Source: UBA3839 sp902776985 (GTDB taxonomy: Bacteria; Bacteroidota; Bacteroidia; Bacteroidales; Bacteroidaceae). Taken from it: a stretch of DNA of 64,000 nucleotides. Where the stretch lies: assembly GCA_902776985.1 (NCBI GenBank), contig CACYSD010000011.1, positions 1 through 64,000 on the forward strand, written 5' to 3'. Made by a program: the position numbers and the translations under genes. Below are positions 8,235 to 17,376 of this stretch, one piece after another. The notes below the pieces were generated by a model, which saw only the letters and a program-made list of their open reading frames with translations, was not told where the DNA came from and ran no database searches. Numbering within the stretch: position 1 is the first letter of the stretch; every line of letters begins with the position of its first letter.

Positions 8235-9344
8235 CTAACTTTTTAAATTGTTCTTTGCAAGACTGAAATTGTAATATTGTTCGTTGCCGGTAATATCTTC
8301 AATAACTTTAATGAACGGTGGAAACTTAACAGGCTCGCCCTCGGCAATGCCTTTGGTTTCAAGGATAACGAGTCCTTGCAGTTGGTCTTGGAAGCTGTCA
8401 ACTTCGAAATACTGACCTTTCCAGACGAAACTGTTACGGATTTTGTGGATGGTCTGACGTGTAGGGTCGGCCAGTCCTAACATCATCTCATAGAGACTGT
8501 TGTTGATCTGACGTTCAGTGACGAGTTCCTCGCTGTCTGAGATTTTTTTCTTTGAAGTGTGAACGAATACCTGTTTCTGTCCCCAGCTGCGCTTGCGCAA
8601 TCGGATTTCCTCGTTATCATCACCTTTCAGGTATGTCTGAGTGATTTCGCTCTGAATACTGTCTTCAGGCAGTTCGCCAGTCAGTTCAATAATGTATTTA
8701 CGTTCCTCAACAATAGGCTGGGGAAGTCCCAATACATTCGAAATCTCCTTTATCACGCGGTTCATCTTGCAGTCGAAGTCATCGTGGTTGTTGATGACGC
8801 GCATGTGGGGATGTCCCGTCCAGGCTTGAATCACCCTCTTGTCCAGTCCGCGAGCTATGCGCAGTCCCTCTTCGTTCATCTGCTCGTAGCGCTGTGCGTT
8901 GTTGGCGGTGGTATAGTATTGTTCCGCTCCGTCGGCAGCCGAAACCAGGTGCAGCACTGCGTCATAGCGCTCACGCAACTCTATGGTCGATGTTCCCACG
9001 GCACGGGTGATGTTTTCCCATGTCTCAGGAGCCATATAGGCTGATATGTCCATAGCACCGCGATCGCACACGATAATGCAGGGCTTTGTGCATTCCTGTG
9101 CCATACGTAGGAACTTATCTTCAAGTGCAAGTTGGATTTCCAGTGTGGCTTTTTCTCCTTCATAGAAAAAACCTTGGTTCTTGGTCAGATAGTTCATGCC
9201 AGCCTGAGTGAAGAGAGTAGGGACTTCGGGAATAGTGAAGACTTTGAAGCCCAAACTGGAGAAATGTTCAATAATGCGAACAAGCGCAGTGGTTTTTCCT
9301 GCGCATGGCCCTCCTGTAAGTACTATCTTCCAAATGTCATGCAT
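8235..9344 (-). CDS. P-loop kinase/ATPase (AAA_28-type) fused to a CYTH-like domain
   Basis: A 369-residue cytoplasmic protein. Residues about 6-190 form a P-loop NTPase of the NadR/thymidylate-kinase-like AAA_28 type (Walker A G-G-P-C-A-G-K-T-T at 11-19; I-I-V-C-D-R-G as the Walker B-like region). Residues about 215-365 resemble a CYTH/triphosphate-tunnel domain: the E-R-K-Y-I-I-E-L strand, I-T-Q-T-Y-L, then E-E-I-R-L-R-K-R supply the alternating charged residues of that fold. This domain pair is known from eukaryotic TTD14-like proteins and scattered bacteria; the bacterial substrate is not established. It is probably transcribed on its own from the TACTTTTG element at 9370-9377. Confidence 0.8.
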   Translation of the reverse strand: MHDIWKIVLTGGPCAGKTTALVRIIEHFSSLGFKVFTIPEVPTLFTQAGMNYLTKNQGFFYEGEKATLEIQLALEDKFLRMAQECTKPCIIVCDRGAMDISAYMAPETWENITRAVGTSTIELRERYDAVLHLVSAADGAEQYYTTANNAQRYEQMNEEGLRIARGLDKRVIQAWTGHPHMRVINNHDDFDCKMNRVIKEISNVLGLPQPIVEERKYIIELTGELPEDSIQSEITQTYLKGDDNEEIRLRKRSWGQKQVFVHTSKKKISDSEELVTERQINNSLYEMMLGLADPTRQTIHKIRNSFVWKGQYFEVDSFQDQLQGLVILETKGIAEGEPVKFPPFIKVIEDITGNEQYYNFSLAKNNLKS

Positions 9345-9369
9345 AAAACCGTATTTCTGAAAACCGGTG

Positions 9370-9377
9370 CAAAAGTA
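9370..9377 (-). promoter_or_regulatory. -7 element for the P-loop/CYTH gene
   Basis: On the minus strand TACTTTTG (TAnnTTTG) lies 25 bases before the start codon at 9344. No TTTG box is seen 19-21 bases further upstream. Confidence 0.45.
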
Positions 9378-9473
9378 GTAATTTTTTCCCGTTCTGAAAA
9401 ATTTATCAACAATAAATGATAAAAATTAACCAAAACCTGTATTTTGGTTGCATAAATATAAATTTTCTTTCAT

Positions 9474-9508
9474 TTTGCGATGAATTTGTATCTTTTTCTT
9501 TATCTTTG
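9474..9508 (+). promoter_or_regulatory. Promoter for the secreted glycosidase (and perhaps the cob operon)
   Basis: TATCTTTG at 9501-9508 matches TAnnTTTG. The best TTTG upstream is at 9474-9477, a spacing of 23 bases that is slightly long. The ATG follows 45 bases later. The cob genes begin only 13 bases after this gene, so this promoter could also feed them. Confidence 0.5.
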
Positions 9509-9553
9509 CAGCTAATGTATCAATCTGCTAAACAATCAAACTACTGAATAACT

Positions 9554-12355
9554 ATGAATAAATCATTTTTTACTACTGCTATTCTGTTGGCAGGCTCCTG
9601 TTTGGCAGCTGTGGCTCAGAACTCGGAGAACGAACGCACTCCCAATACTTATATGTGGCTCTCAGCCAATCCCAAGTCTGCGATTCAGCTGCCCTATGCC
9701 TACAATGGTGCAGGCAAGGAGTTTAAGGTGAACTGGGGTATGGACACTGCATGGGACGATGCGGGCAATGTACGCCGCGGCACCCTGTGGATTGGCAAGG
9801 AGAATATCAGCACCGGACGTATTTCCTTCCAGCCTAACGACTTGGTCGGTGAAAACCTGCAACTGTCCACTCGTCAGAAAAAGGCTCTGGCTTCACGTGT
9901 CAACCACATCCTGCTGTCCGGAACCAAGGAGGTGCTGTTGAATTGCGACCACGAGATGCTTGTGGCCGACCATTACAAGACCGACGGAGTATGGAATGAT
10001 GGAGGCGAGGCAGACTGGAAGGCTTCGTGCGCCAACTATCGCGGCGATAATCGTCACATTAACTGGTACAGACTTATCAAGGCAAGTGTGAAGTATGCCG
10101 AGAGCCTTGGTGTGAAAGTCATCTCTATAGCTCCGTTCAACGAGCCTGACTACACACCTTGGAATGAAGGCACAATGGCAGACTTCAAGGCTATTGCCCA
10201 GCTTATAAACGAAGACCCGGAGATGCAGCATATCCGCATCTCTGCCGGAAACACACTCAACGACGACTGTGCGATGGAGTGGTACAACTATATGAAACCC
10301 TATGTTCAAGAAGGCAATACCCATCAGCTTGCCGGTTCGTTCGACAACTATGCAGCCTTCTTCACACAGGTTCGCAACGACGGCAACTACGCCACTGCTG
10401 ACGAACTCCACAACACTATGGAGGCAATGGTGGGAATCGAGTATGGTTTGCAGAGCGGTATCTGGTGGGGATTCGACGGCGTTACCCGCGGCTATTTCTG
10501 CCAGTCCAACGTGGCTGGAGGTGCACGACTCGGTTATGCTGAGAACCGCACAGCCTGGAGCGCAGCTTCAGTCTATCGCATGCCCGATGGAAAGGTACAC
10601 GCTTTCCTTGGAGTGTCGGAACGTCAGGCAAAGACCAATTCCTATGAGCTGGTCAGCACAGACCGTCCTGTGTTCTATGACGGCTACGGACCGGTATACA
10701 ACTATTGGATGGAACTGCCCGGCGGCAGCGGTTATGCAACGGAAGACCAGAAGAATGCCGAGCGCACTATCCGTATCATCGTAGGTGAGGATGTCGATCC
10801 TCGTCCCGTCACCGCAGGCACCTACATCATAATGAACAAGAAAAGCAAACGAGTGCTTACGGTAAAGGACGGCAATGTGGGCAATGGTACAAGCATTGTC
10901 CAGACAACCTACACTCCTTCGCGTGCGCAGACATACCAGCAATGGAAAGTGGCACCGGTTAGCGATCGCATCGGAGGTGATTTCAGCTATTACTCTATCG
11001 TCAGTGCCAAGAACGACAAGATGTACATCGACCTGCTCAACTGGAGCCTTGAGAACAACGGAAACCTTATCGTATATAACGGAGGCGGAGGCACAAATGA
11101 ACAGTGGTTCCTGGAATATGCAGGCGACGGCGACTACTACATCCGCAGCCGCTACAGTTCACTCTATATGGACGTTCGCGGTGGAGTGATAACCGCAGGA
11201 ACTCAGATTATCCAGAACGCCTACTCGGGCAACGACTCCCAGCGCTGGCGCATTCTGCCCATCGACGTGGCTCCCGAACTCACAGCTCCTGAAGCTCCAG
11301 CAGGTTTGCTGGCCAGAGCAAAGGCGGCATCGGTGGAACTCAGCTGGACTGCCAATACCGAGACAGACCTCATGGGCTATATCGTGCTTCGTGCAGAGGA
11401 CAATGGCGGAGAACTCGAGTGGAATACCATTGGTCGTGATATAACTGGCACCACATTCCTCGACAATAGTGCGGAGGCAGGTCACACATATAAATATAAG
11501 GTTTGTGCGATGGACCGTGCCAATAACCGTTCAGAGGCAAGCGAGACCGTATCGGCATCAGCCAGCACAGCTCGTGCACTCCTTGCCCGTTATCAGTTCG
11601 ATGGCAGCGCCCTCGACGACACACCTAACCAGCTTGATGCCGTGTCCAAGGCTACCCTCATCTACAGCAGCGTCAGCTCGCTGGTCAAGCAAGGCGAGAA
11701 GTCACTGGCGCTTCGTGCCACCGACGACTATTATCTGTTGCTCCCACCTCGTGCCGGACATCTCGACAATTTCACTATCTGTGCATGGGTACGCTGGGGC
11801 GGTGCCAACAAATGGGAACGCCTCTTCGACTTCGGCAACGGCACCAGTCAGTATATGTTCCTCACACCCAACAGCGGCAGCGACATGCGTTTAGTGCTCA
11901 AGAACGGAGGCGAAGAGCAGATACTCTCTGCGCCCACCCTCTCTTCAGGCAAATGGATGCACCTTGCAGTCACTATGAGCGACACCGACACCAAGATTTA
12001 TGTTGATGGAGAAGAGGTCGCTTCAACCACAGCCATCACCATCCGTCCGAAGGACTTCAATCCAGTCCTCAACTACATCGGTCGCAGTCAGTTCCCTTCA
12101 GACCCATTGTTCAAGGGTACAGTTGACGACCTGCGCATCTATACCTATGCACTCTCGGCTTCGGAACTCACAGCCGTCATGACCGGTGAGGCAGACGCTA
12201 TCGAAGGCATATTCTCCGAATCGGCTTCACCCATCATGCGCCGTGAATACTACTCCGTAGGCGGCATTCGTCAGTCAGCCCCTCAGCGAGGCATCAACAT
12301 CATCCGCGAATACCACAGCGACGGCAGTGTCACAACAAGAAAAATCTGGAAATAA
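9554..12355 (+). CDS. Secreted multidomain glycoside hydrolase (clan GH-A type) with ricin-type, FN3 and LamG-like modules
   Basis: A 933-residue exported protein. A signal peptide (cleavage near A-V-A-Q) precedes a (beta/alpha)8-type catalytic domain of about 380 residues with a clan GH-A acid/base motif A-P-F-N-E-P-D (Glu197) and a candidate nucleophile in M-E-A-M-V-G-I-E-Y-G (Glu290 or Glu296). The exact family is uncertain (GH30-like is my best guess). It continues with a ricin-type beta-trefoil (about 415-575, Q-x-W motifs), a fibronectin type III domain (about 580-670), a LamG/concanavalin-like domain (about 690-885) and a C-terminal tail with A-P-Q-R-G-I-N-I-I-R resembling a type IX secretion signal. 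The substrate cannot be read from sequence. Confidence 0.85.
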   Translation: MNKSFFTTAILLAGSCLAAVAQNSENERTPNTYMWLSANPKSAIQLPYAYNGAGKEFKVNWGMDTAWDDAGNVRRGTLWIGKENISTGRISFQPNDLVGENLQLSTRQKKALASRVNHILLSGTKEVLLNCDHEMLVADHYKTDGVWNDGGEADWKASCANYRGDNRHINWYRLIKASVKYAESLGVKVISIAPFNEPDYTPWNEGTMADFKAIAQLINEDPEMQHIRISAGNTLNDDCAMEWYNYMKPYVQEGNTHQLAGSFDNYAAFFTQVRNDGNYATADELHNTMEAMVGIEYGLQSGIWWGFDGVTRGYFCQSNVAGGARLGYAENRTAWSAASVYRMPDGKVHAFLGVSERQAKTNSYELVSTDRPVFYDGYGPVYNYWMELPGGSGYATEDQKNAERTIRIIVGEDVDPRPVTAGTYIIMNKKSKRVLTVKDGNVGNGTSIVQTTYTPSRAQTYQQWKVAPVSDRIGGDFSYYSIVSAKNDKMYIDLLNWSLENNGNLIVYNGGGGTNEQWFLEYAGDGDYYIRSRYSSLYMDVRGGVITAGTQIIQNAYSGNDSQRWRILPIDVAPELTAPEAPAGLLARAKAASVELSWTANTETDLMGYIVLRAEDNGGELEWNTIGRDITGTTFLDNSAEAGHTYKYKVCAMDRANNRSEASETVSASASTARALLARYQFDGSALDDTPNQLDAVSKATLIYSSVSSLVKQGEKSLALRATDDYYLLLPPRAGHLDNFTICAWVRWGGANKWERLFDFGNGTSQYMFLTPNSGSDMRLVLKNGGEEQILSAPTLSSGKWMHLAVTMSDTDTKIYVDGEEVASTTAITIRPKDFNPVLNYIGRSQFPSDPLFKGTVDDLRIYTYALSASELTAVMTGEADAIEGIFSESASPIMRREYYSVGGIRQSAPQRGINIIREYHSDGSVTTRKIWK

Positions 12356-12368
12356 GAATTCATAATCT

Positions 12369-13868
12369 GTGAGACAGTTATCATCGATAATGCTTGTAGG
12401 TACAGGCAGCGACGTAGGCAAAAGTGTGCTCGTCGCTGCCTTGTGCCGTATATTCAAGCAGGACGGGCTGAATCCAGCACCTTTCAAGGCACAGAATATG
12501 GCGCTGAATTCCTATGCCACGCCTGACGGGCGTGAAATAGGACGTGCACAGGCTATGCAGGCAGAAGCTGCTGGCATAGACTGTGAGACTGATATGAATC
12601 CGTTACTTCTGAAACCGCAGGCTGATCATACGAGTCAGGTAGTTTTGCACGGCGTGCCTCAAGGCAGCAGCACGGCAGCGGAACTATACCGGGCGGAGCG
12701 TCGCAAACAGATGCGCAGAGAGGTATGTGCTGCCTATGACAGACTTGCTGCAAAATACAATCCCATAGTTTTGGAAGGCGCGGGAAGCATCAGCGAGATA
12801 AACCTCCGTGCCGGAGACATAGTGAATCTCCCCATGGCTCATCATGCTAAGGCAAAGGTGATACTTGTAGGAGATATCGACCGTGGCGGAGTGTTCGCTT
12901 CTGTCTACGGAAGCATCATGCTTCAAAGTCCCGAAGACAGGGCACTTATTAAAGGCATCATAATAAATAAGTTTCGTGGTGACATGCGCCTTTTCGATGA
13001 AGGACGTCGCATGATGGAGGAACTCTGCGGAGTTCCTGTCCTTGGAGTGGTACCTTATTTCAAGGATATTCACATTGAGGAAGAAGACAGTGTGGTGTTG
13101 CAGAATAAAGAACGGCATTGGCAGAGTGGGAAGGTGAATGTGGCTGTGGTTATGCTTCGCCATATCTCCAATTTTACCGATTTCGATGCACTTGAACACG
13201 ATGACAGAATCCATCTTTTCTACACAGCCAACCCCTCCGACCTTCAGCATGCCGACATCATCGTCCTGCCTGGTAGTAAGACCACCATCAGTGACCTCAC
13301 TGCATTGAAGCAGAGCGGATTGTCGACTGCTATCATAGAAGCACATCGCAGGGGAAAAACCATTGTGGGAATATGCGGTGGCTATCAGATGATGGGTACT
13401 CAGGTGCTTGACCCTCTGCATATTGAAGGTGAGATGGAAGTAGCCAGGGGATTAGGTCTTTTGCCTTCCATCACAACTCTTGGAGAAGAGAAAGCTACTC
13501 GTCAGGTTTGCTTTACGCTAAACGTTGGGGAAGACCGCAGTACAGTATGTCATGGTTACGAGATACACCAAGGACACACAGTTGTAAACGATTGTACGGA
13601 TGCCACACCACTCCTTAACTTCAGTGACGGCAAAACAGATGGCCTATATGTAGATGACCGCTGTATGGGTACATACGTTCATGGCATTTTCGACAATAGA
13701 GCCTTTGTGGATTGTCTTCTCCGCCCCTTTGCCAAAAGGATAGACTCTGAACCTGAACCATTTGATTATCAGGTATTCAAACAAGAACAATACGACCTCC
13801 TTGCCGAGCATGTGCGTCAGCATGTCGACATCGACGCTATTTATCAAATCATGCAGGACAATGATTAA
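12369..13868 (+). CDS. cobQ: Cobyric acid synthase
   Basis: A 499-residue glutamine-dependent amidotransferase that amidates adenosylcobyrinic acid diamide to adenosylcobyric acid. The N-terminal P-loop-like motif (V-G-T-G-S-D-V-G-K-S, about residues 9-18) and A-P-F-K-A-Q-N-M-A-L-N-S are family hallmarks. The class I glutaminase part has the Cys in V-G-I-C-G-G-Y-Q-M and a late His in Y-V-H-G-I-F-D. The start is a GTG at 12369; an ATG at 12390 would begin just before the P-loop and is a fair alternative. It lies 13 bases after the glycosidase gene, leaving no room for a cobalamin riboswitch, and its end overlaps cobD by 8 bases. Confidence 0.95.
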   Translation: MRQLSSIMLVGTGSDVGKSVLVAALCRIFKQDGLNPAPFKAQNMALNSYATPDGREIGRAQAMQAEAAGIDCETDMNPLLLKPQADHTSQVVLHGVPQGSSTAAELYRAERRKQMRREVCAAYDRLAAKYNPIVLEGAGSISEINLRAGDIVNLPMAHHAKAKVILVGDIDRGGVFASVYGSIMLQSPEDRALIKGIIINKFRGDMRLFDEGRRMMEELCGVPVLGVVPYFKDIHIEEEDSVVLQNKERHWQSGKVNVAVVMLRHISNFTDFDALEHDDRIHLFYTANPSDLQHADIIVLPGSKTTISDLTALKQSGLSTAIIEAHRRGKTIVGICGGYQMMGTQVLDPLHIEGEMEVARGLGLLPSITTLGEEKATRQVCFTLNVGEDRSTVCHGYEIHQGHTVVNDCTDATPLLNFSDGKTDGLYVDDRCMGTYVHGIFDNRAFVDCLLRPFAKRIDSEPEPFDYQVFKQEQYDLLAEHVRQHVDIDAIYQIMQDND

Positions 13869-14838
13869 CGGACACGGAGACGACATATATTTATATAATA
13901 ATGTAAAGGCAAACTTCAGCAGCAATATCTATCCTCATCCCTGCTATGCTGAATTGGAACAGCATCTTGCCCAGCACCTCTCACTAATACGGCATTATCC
14001 AGAGCCAGCCTCGCAACGTGTAGAACCTTTGCTTGCGGAGAGATTAGGAGTGTCAGCCGACGAAGTGATGCTGACGAGTGGTGCCACTGAAGCCATCTAT
14101 CTCATTGCTCAGGCATGGCGCACAAACGGCTCATATCGTGTAGACAAGCCTACTTTCAGCGAATATGCCGATGCCTGTAGGATGTTTGGCTACAAGGAAA
14201 CTACAGATGCATCCGTATGCTGGCTTTGCAATCCCAACAATCCTACCGGCAAAACCTCCTCTCCGGAGGAAATATGTCTTGAGGCGCAAAAAACCGAATT
14301 GCTGGTTGTTGATCAGTCGTACGAGAACTACACGCTGGTGCCTATGCTAACCCCCTCGGATGCAGTCTGTATGGGCAATGTGCTTCAATTACATTCGCTT
14401 ACGAAGCAGTTCTCTATCCCGGGTCTGCGACTGGGTTATGTGGTTGGTGATGCAGCGCTTGTCAGCAGGTTGCGTGTGGTTCAGCGTCCTTGGACGGTCA
14501 ATGCCCTTGCTGTCGAGGCAGCACTATGGCTGTTGGAGTCGAATGTCGGTCCTATGCCGCATTTGCGTGATTATCTCTGTGAAGCACAACATCTGCGCCA
14601 ACGGCTGAGTCAGATTCGTGGAATAAGCGTATTGTCCACGGACACCAACTTCATGCTTTGCCACAGCGAAGAGCTGTCGGCAGCAGAGTTGAAACAGGTT
14701 CTAGTCCGTGACTATGGCATCCTTATCCGTGACGCATCGAATTTCGAGGGACTGAATAGCGGACATTTCCGGATAGCAGCACAAAGTCCTGCTGAAAACA
14801 ACCTGCTTGTGGCAGCATTAAAACACATCTTCCAATGA
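13861..14838 (+). CDS. cobD: Threonine-phosphate decarboxylase (aminopropanol-phosphate synthesis)
   Basis: A 325-residue PLP enzyme of the class I/II aminotransferase fold. It makes (R)-1-amino-2-propanol phosphate, the linker of the B12 nucleotide loop. The C-N-P-N-N-P-T-G-K motif and the Schiff-base lysine in H-S-L-T-K-Q-F-S-I-P-G-L-R-L-G-Y are clear. The ATG at 13861 overlaps the end of cobQ (ATGATTAA), which suits translational coupling. An in-frame start at 13762 exists but would add 33 non-homologous residues inside cobQ. The stop overlaps the cbiB ATG by four bases (ATGA). Confidence 0.93.
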   Translation: MINGHGDDIYLYNNVKANFSSNIYPHPCYAELEQHLAQHLSLIRHYPEPASQRVEPLLAERLGVSADEVMLTSGATEAIYLIAQAWRTNGSYRVDKPTFSEYADACRMFGYKETTDASVCWLCNPNNPTGKTSSPEEICLEAQKTELLVVDQSYENYTLVPMLTPSDAVCMGNVLQLHSLTKQFSIPGLRLGYVVGDAALVSRLRVVQRPWTVNALAVEAALWLLESNVGPMPHLRDYLCEAQHLRQRLSQIRGISVLSTDTNFMLCHSEELSAAELKQVLVRDYGILIRDASNFEGLNSGHFRIAAQSPAENNLLVAALKHIFQ

Positions 14839-15791
14839 CCATTTATACAGAATACTACATAACAATCCTTCCCCTTCTTCTGGCATGGATGCTGGATTTG
14901 CTGCTTGCAGATCCTGCATGGCTGCCCCATCCTGTAGTGGGGTTTGGCAAGTTGATTGCGTTCGGTGAACGACTGCTCAACCGAGGCAGTTGGCGCAGGC
15001 TGAAGGGAGGATTAATGTGTGGGGTGCTGGTAGCGGCTGTGTTTGCAGCAGTGTTCTTTGCCGACCGTGCTTTGGCTCAAACCAGCATTGTTGCCACAGC
15101 CGTGTGGCGCACGGTTCTGATTTTCTTCTGCTTGGCAGGCACGACCCTCATTCGTGAGGTGAGAGCCGTGTTCACAGCAGTTGACAAATCTCTCGACCTT
15201 GGCCGCAAACAGGTGGCACGTATAGTTGGGCGCGACACAAGTCAGTTGTCAGCTCATGAGGTTCGTACCGCTGCACTCGAAACACTTGCAGAGAATCTCA
15301 GCGACGGAGTGGTTGCACCTCTGTTCTGGTTGGCAGTAGGAGGGGTGCCGGCAATGATGACCTACAAGATGATAAATACACTCGACTCAATGGTGGGTTA
15401 TCGCAACGAACGCTATCGCAGGTTTGGAACTGTTTCCGCCCGACTCGATGATGTTGCGAACTTCATACCTGCTCGTCTCACGGCTGTGCTTATGCTGCTG
15501 CCGTCGATGATACAAATGAAATGGAGTAGGGTGGACTTCACGCTTCACTATGCCAATCATCATGCCAGTCCCAATAGCGGATGGCCTGAAGCGGCACTTG
15601 CCTCAGTCCTTGATTGTCAGTTTGGCGGCCCACACATATATTTTGGAGAAACAGTTGACAAGCCATATATAGGTACGAATCCGCGTCAACTCAATCGCAA
15701 TGACATGATTCGCGCAGTTCGTCTCAACCGTTTTGTGGAATTTGCATCAATTTCGTTAATCATACTTGTATTCTTCATTTTTCATTCTTAA
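14835..15791 (+). CDS. cbiB: Adenosylcobinamide-phosphate synthase
   Basis: A 318-residue integral membrane protein (called cobD in the aerobic-pathway nomenclature) that attaches the aminopropanol-phosphate arm to adenosylcobyric acid. The family signature D-L-L-L-A-D-P-x-W-L-P-H-P-V at the N-terminus and W-P-E-A-A-L-A-S-V near residue 255 are present, with several hydrophobic helices and a final membrane segment (I-S-L-I-I-L-V-F-F-I-F). Length is typical. It overlaps cobD by four bases and is followed after 14 bases by cobU. Confidence 0.95.
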   Translation: MTIYTEYYITILPLLLAWMLDLLLADPAWLPHPVVGFGKLIAFGERLLNRGSWRRLKGGLMCGVLVAAVFAAVFFADRALAQTSIVATAVWRTVLIFFCLAGTTLIREVRAVFTAVDKSLDLGRKQVARIVGRDTSQLSAHEVRTAALETLAENLSDGVVAPLFWLAVGGVPAMMTYKMINTLDSMVGYRNERYRRFGTVSARLDDVANFIPARLTAVLMLLPSMIQMKWSRVDFTLHYANHHASPNSGWPEAALASVLDCQFGGPHIYFGETVDKPYIGTNPRQLNRNDMIRAVRLNRFVEFASISLIILVFFIFHS

Positions 15792-15805
15792 TTCTTAATT
15801 TAAGT

Positions 15806-16312
15806 ATGACAAAGATAATTCTTATAACAGGTGGACAACGTTCGGGCAAGAGCCAATATGCTGAGCAGATGGCACTGAGCCTTAGTACCAATCCTATGTA
15901 TATGGCAACTGCACATGTCTGGGATGATGAATTCCGTGAACGTGTGCGTCGTCATCAGGAACGCAGGGGCAGGGAATGGACGAATATAGAAGAAGAAACA
16001 GCACTTAGCCGCCACAATGTGGAAGGAAGGGTGGTGCTGGTTGACTGCCTCACGCTTTGGGCAACAAACTATTTCTTTCAGTTGCAGGATGTGGATGAAA
16101 CTCTCAAACAGATGAAACAGGAGTTTGACAAGTTCACGTCACAGGATGCCACGTTCATCTTTGTAACCAACGAAATAGGATGTGGTGGCGTGAGTACCGA
16201 TGCGGTTCAGCGCAAATTTACCGACCTCTTAGGTTGGATGAATCAATATGCAGCCCAGAAAGCCGATGAAGTAATACTTATGGTAAGCGGAATAGCAGTG
16301 AAAGTGAAATAA
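15806..16312 (+). CDS. cobU: Bifunctional adenosylcobinamide kinase / guanylyltransferase
   Basis: A 168-residue P-loop protein that phosphorylates adenosylcobinamide and then forms adenosylcobinamide-GDP. The nucleotide-binding motif G-G-Q-R-S-G-K-S-Q-Y-A-E is at residues 9-20, the family motif Y-M-A-T-A-H at about 32-37 and V-D-C-L-T-L-W at about 79-85. The C-terminal region keeps T-N-E-I-G-C-G-G-V and V-S-G-I-A-V. It sits in the cob operon between cbiB and cobT. Confidence 0.93.
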   Translation: MTKIILITGGQRSGKSQYAEQMALSLSTNPMYMATAHVWDDEFRERVRRHQERRGREWTNIEEETALSRHNVEGRVVLVDCLTLWATNYFFQLQDVDETLKQMKQEFDKFTSQDATFIFVTNEIGCGGVSTDAVQRKFTDLLGWMNQYAAQKADEVILMVSGIAVKVK

Positions 16313-16338
16313 CCGTTAACCGTTAAACTTTAAATGTT

Positions 16339-17376
16339 ATGCGTTACAATATACTTCCACTTGATGAGTTGTTCCGAGCTGCAGTGCAGGCGAAGATAGA
16401 CAATTTGAATAAGCCTAAGGGATCTTTGGGCAGGTTAGAGGAACTGGCGATGCAAGTATGTATGGTGCAGCACAGCCTGACTCCAAGTTTAGCGCATCCA
16501 TGCCATCTGTTGCTGGGTGCAGACCATGGCATTGAACGCGAAGGTGTGAGCGTGTCACCTCGCGAGGTTACATGGCAACAGATGATAAATTTTACTCACG
16601 GCGGAGGCGGCGTCAATCTTTTCTGCCGTCAGCACGGTTTTCATTTGCGTATAGTTGATGTAGGTGTAGACTATGATTTGACTAATGTGGAAGGCATCAT
16701 CGACCGCAAGATAGCCCGTGGCACTCGCAATTTCCTATATGAGGCTGCATTGAGCGAGGAAGAGATGCAACAGTGCTTCGACACAGGATATGCATTGGTT
16801 GACGAATGTGCTGAAGAAGGATGCAAGGTCATCTGTATAGGTGAGATGGGTATAGGAAACACGTCTGCATCTAGTCTGTGGATGAGCCTGCTTGCTGATA
16901 TTCCTCTTGATGACTGCATCGGTGCAGGAGCAGGATTGAACAATGCCGGTATAACCCACAAAAGAGAAGTGCTGCATAGAGCATTGCAACGGGTGAAGGG
17001 AGATCAACTGAGTGTAAGTGAGATAATCCGGCAGTTTGGCGGATTTGAAATGGTGACAGCTGTCGGAGCTATGTTGCATGCTGCCGAACGAGGCATGATT
17101 GTGCTTGTTGACGGATTCATCATGACCGCATGTGCACTGGCTGCAGTTCGTCTGTGTCCTACGGTCAAGGACTATATGGTTTTCTGTCACTGTGGTGACG
17201 AGAGCGGACACAAGCGTATGCTGGACGCACTTGGTGCAAAACCCCTGTTGAACTTCGGTCTGCGTTTGGGTGAGGGCACTGGTGCACTCTGTGCTTTCCC
17301 TTTAGTGGATTCTGCCGTACGAATGGTAAACGAAATGAATAACTTTGATAATGCAAAAATTACTAAGTATTTTTAA
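16339..17376 (+). CDS. cobT: Nicotinate-nucleotide:dimethylbenzimidazole phosphoribosyltransferase
   Basis: A 345-residue enzyme that forms alpha-ribazole phosphate (the lower ligand) from nicotinate mononucleotide and a base such as dimethylbenzimidazole. Characteristic stretches are L-N-K-P-x-G-S-L-G-R-L-E near residue 20, G-A-D-H-G-I near 57, G-E-M-G-I-G-N-T-S-A-S near 168-178, and the C-terminal G-L-R-L-G-E-G-T-G-A with the catalytic Glu. Length and motifs are normal. The end overlaps the next gene by 26 bases. Confidence 0.95.
   Translation: MRYNILPLDELFRAAVQAKIDNLNKPKGSLGRLEELAMQVCMVQHSLTPSLAHPCHLLLGADHGIEREGVSVSPREVTWQQMINFTHGGGGVNLFCRQHGFHLRIVDVGVDYDLTNVEGIIDRKIARGTRNFLYEAALSEEEMQQCFDTGYALVDECAEEGCKVICIGEMGIGNTSASSLWMSLLADIPLDDCIGAGAGLNNAGITHKREVLHRALQRVKGDQLSVSEIIRQFGGFEMVTAVGAMLHAAERGMIVLVDGFIMTACALAAVRLCPTVKDYMVFCHCGDESGHKRMLDALGAKPLLNFGLRLGEGTGALCAFPLVDSAVRMVNEMNNFDNAKITKYF

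Noticed and set aside
9345..9553. Cobalamin riboswitch before the glycosidase-cob region
   Set aside because: No B12-box-like sequence or suitable paired elements seen; the gap is A/T-rich and explained by two promoters.
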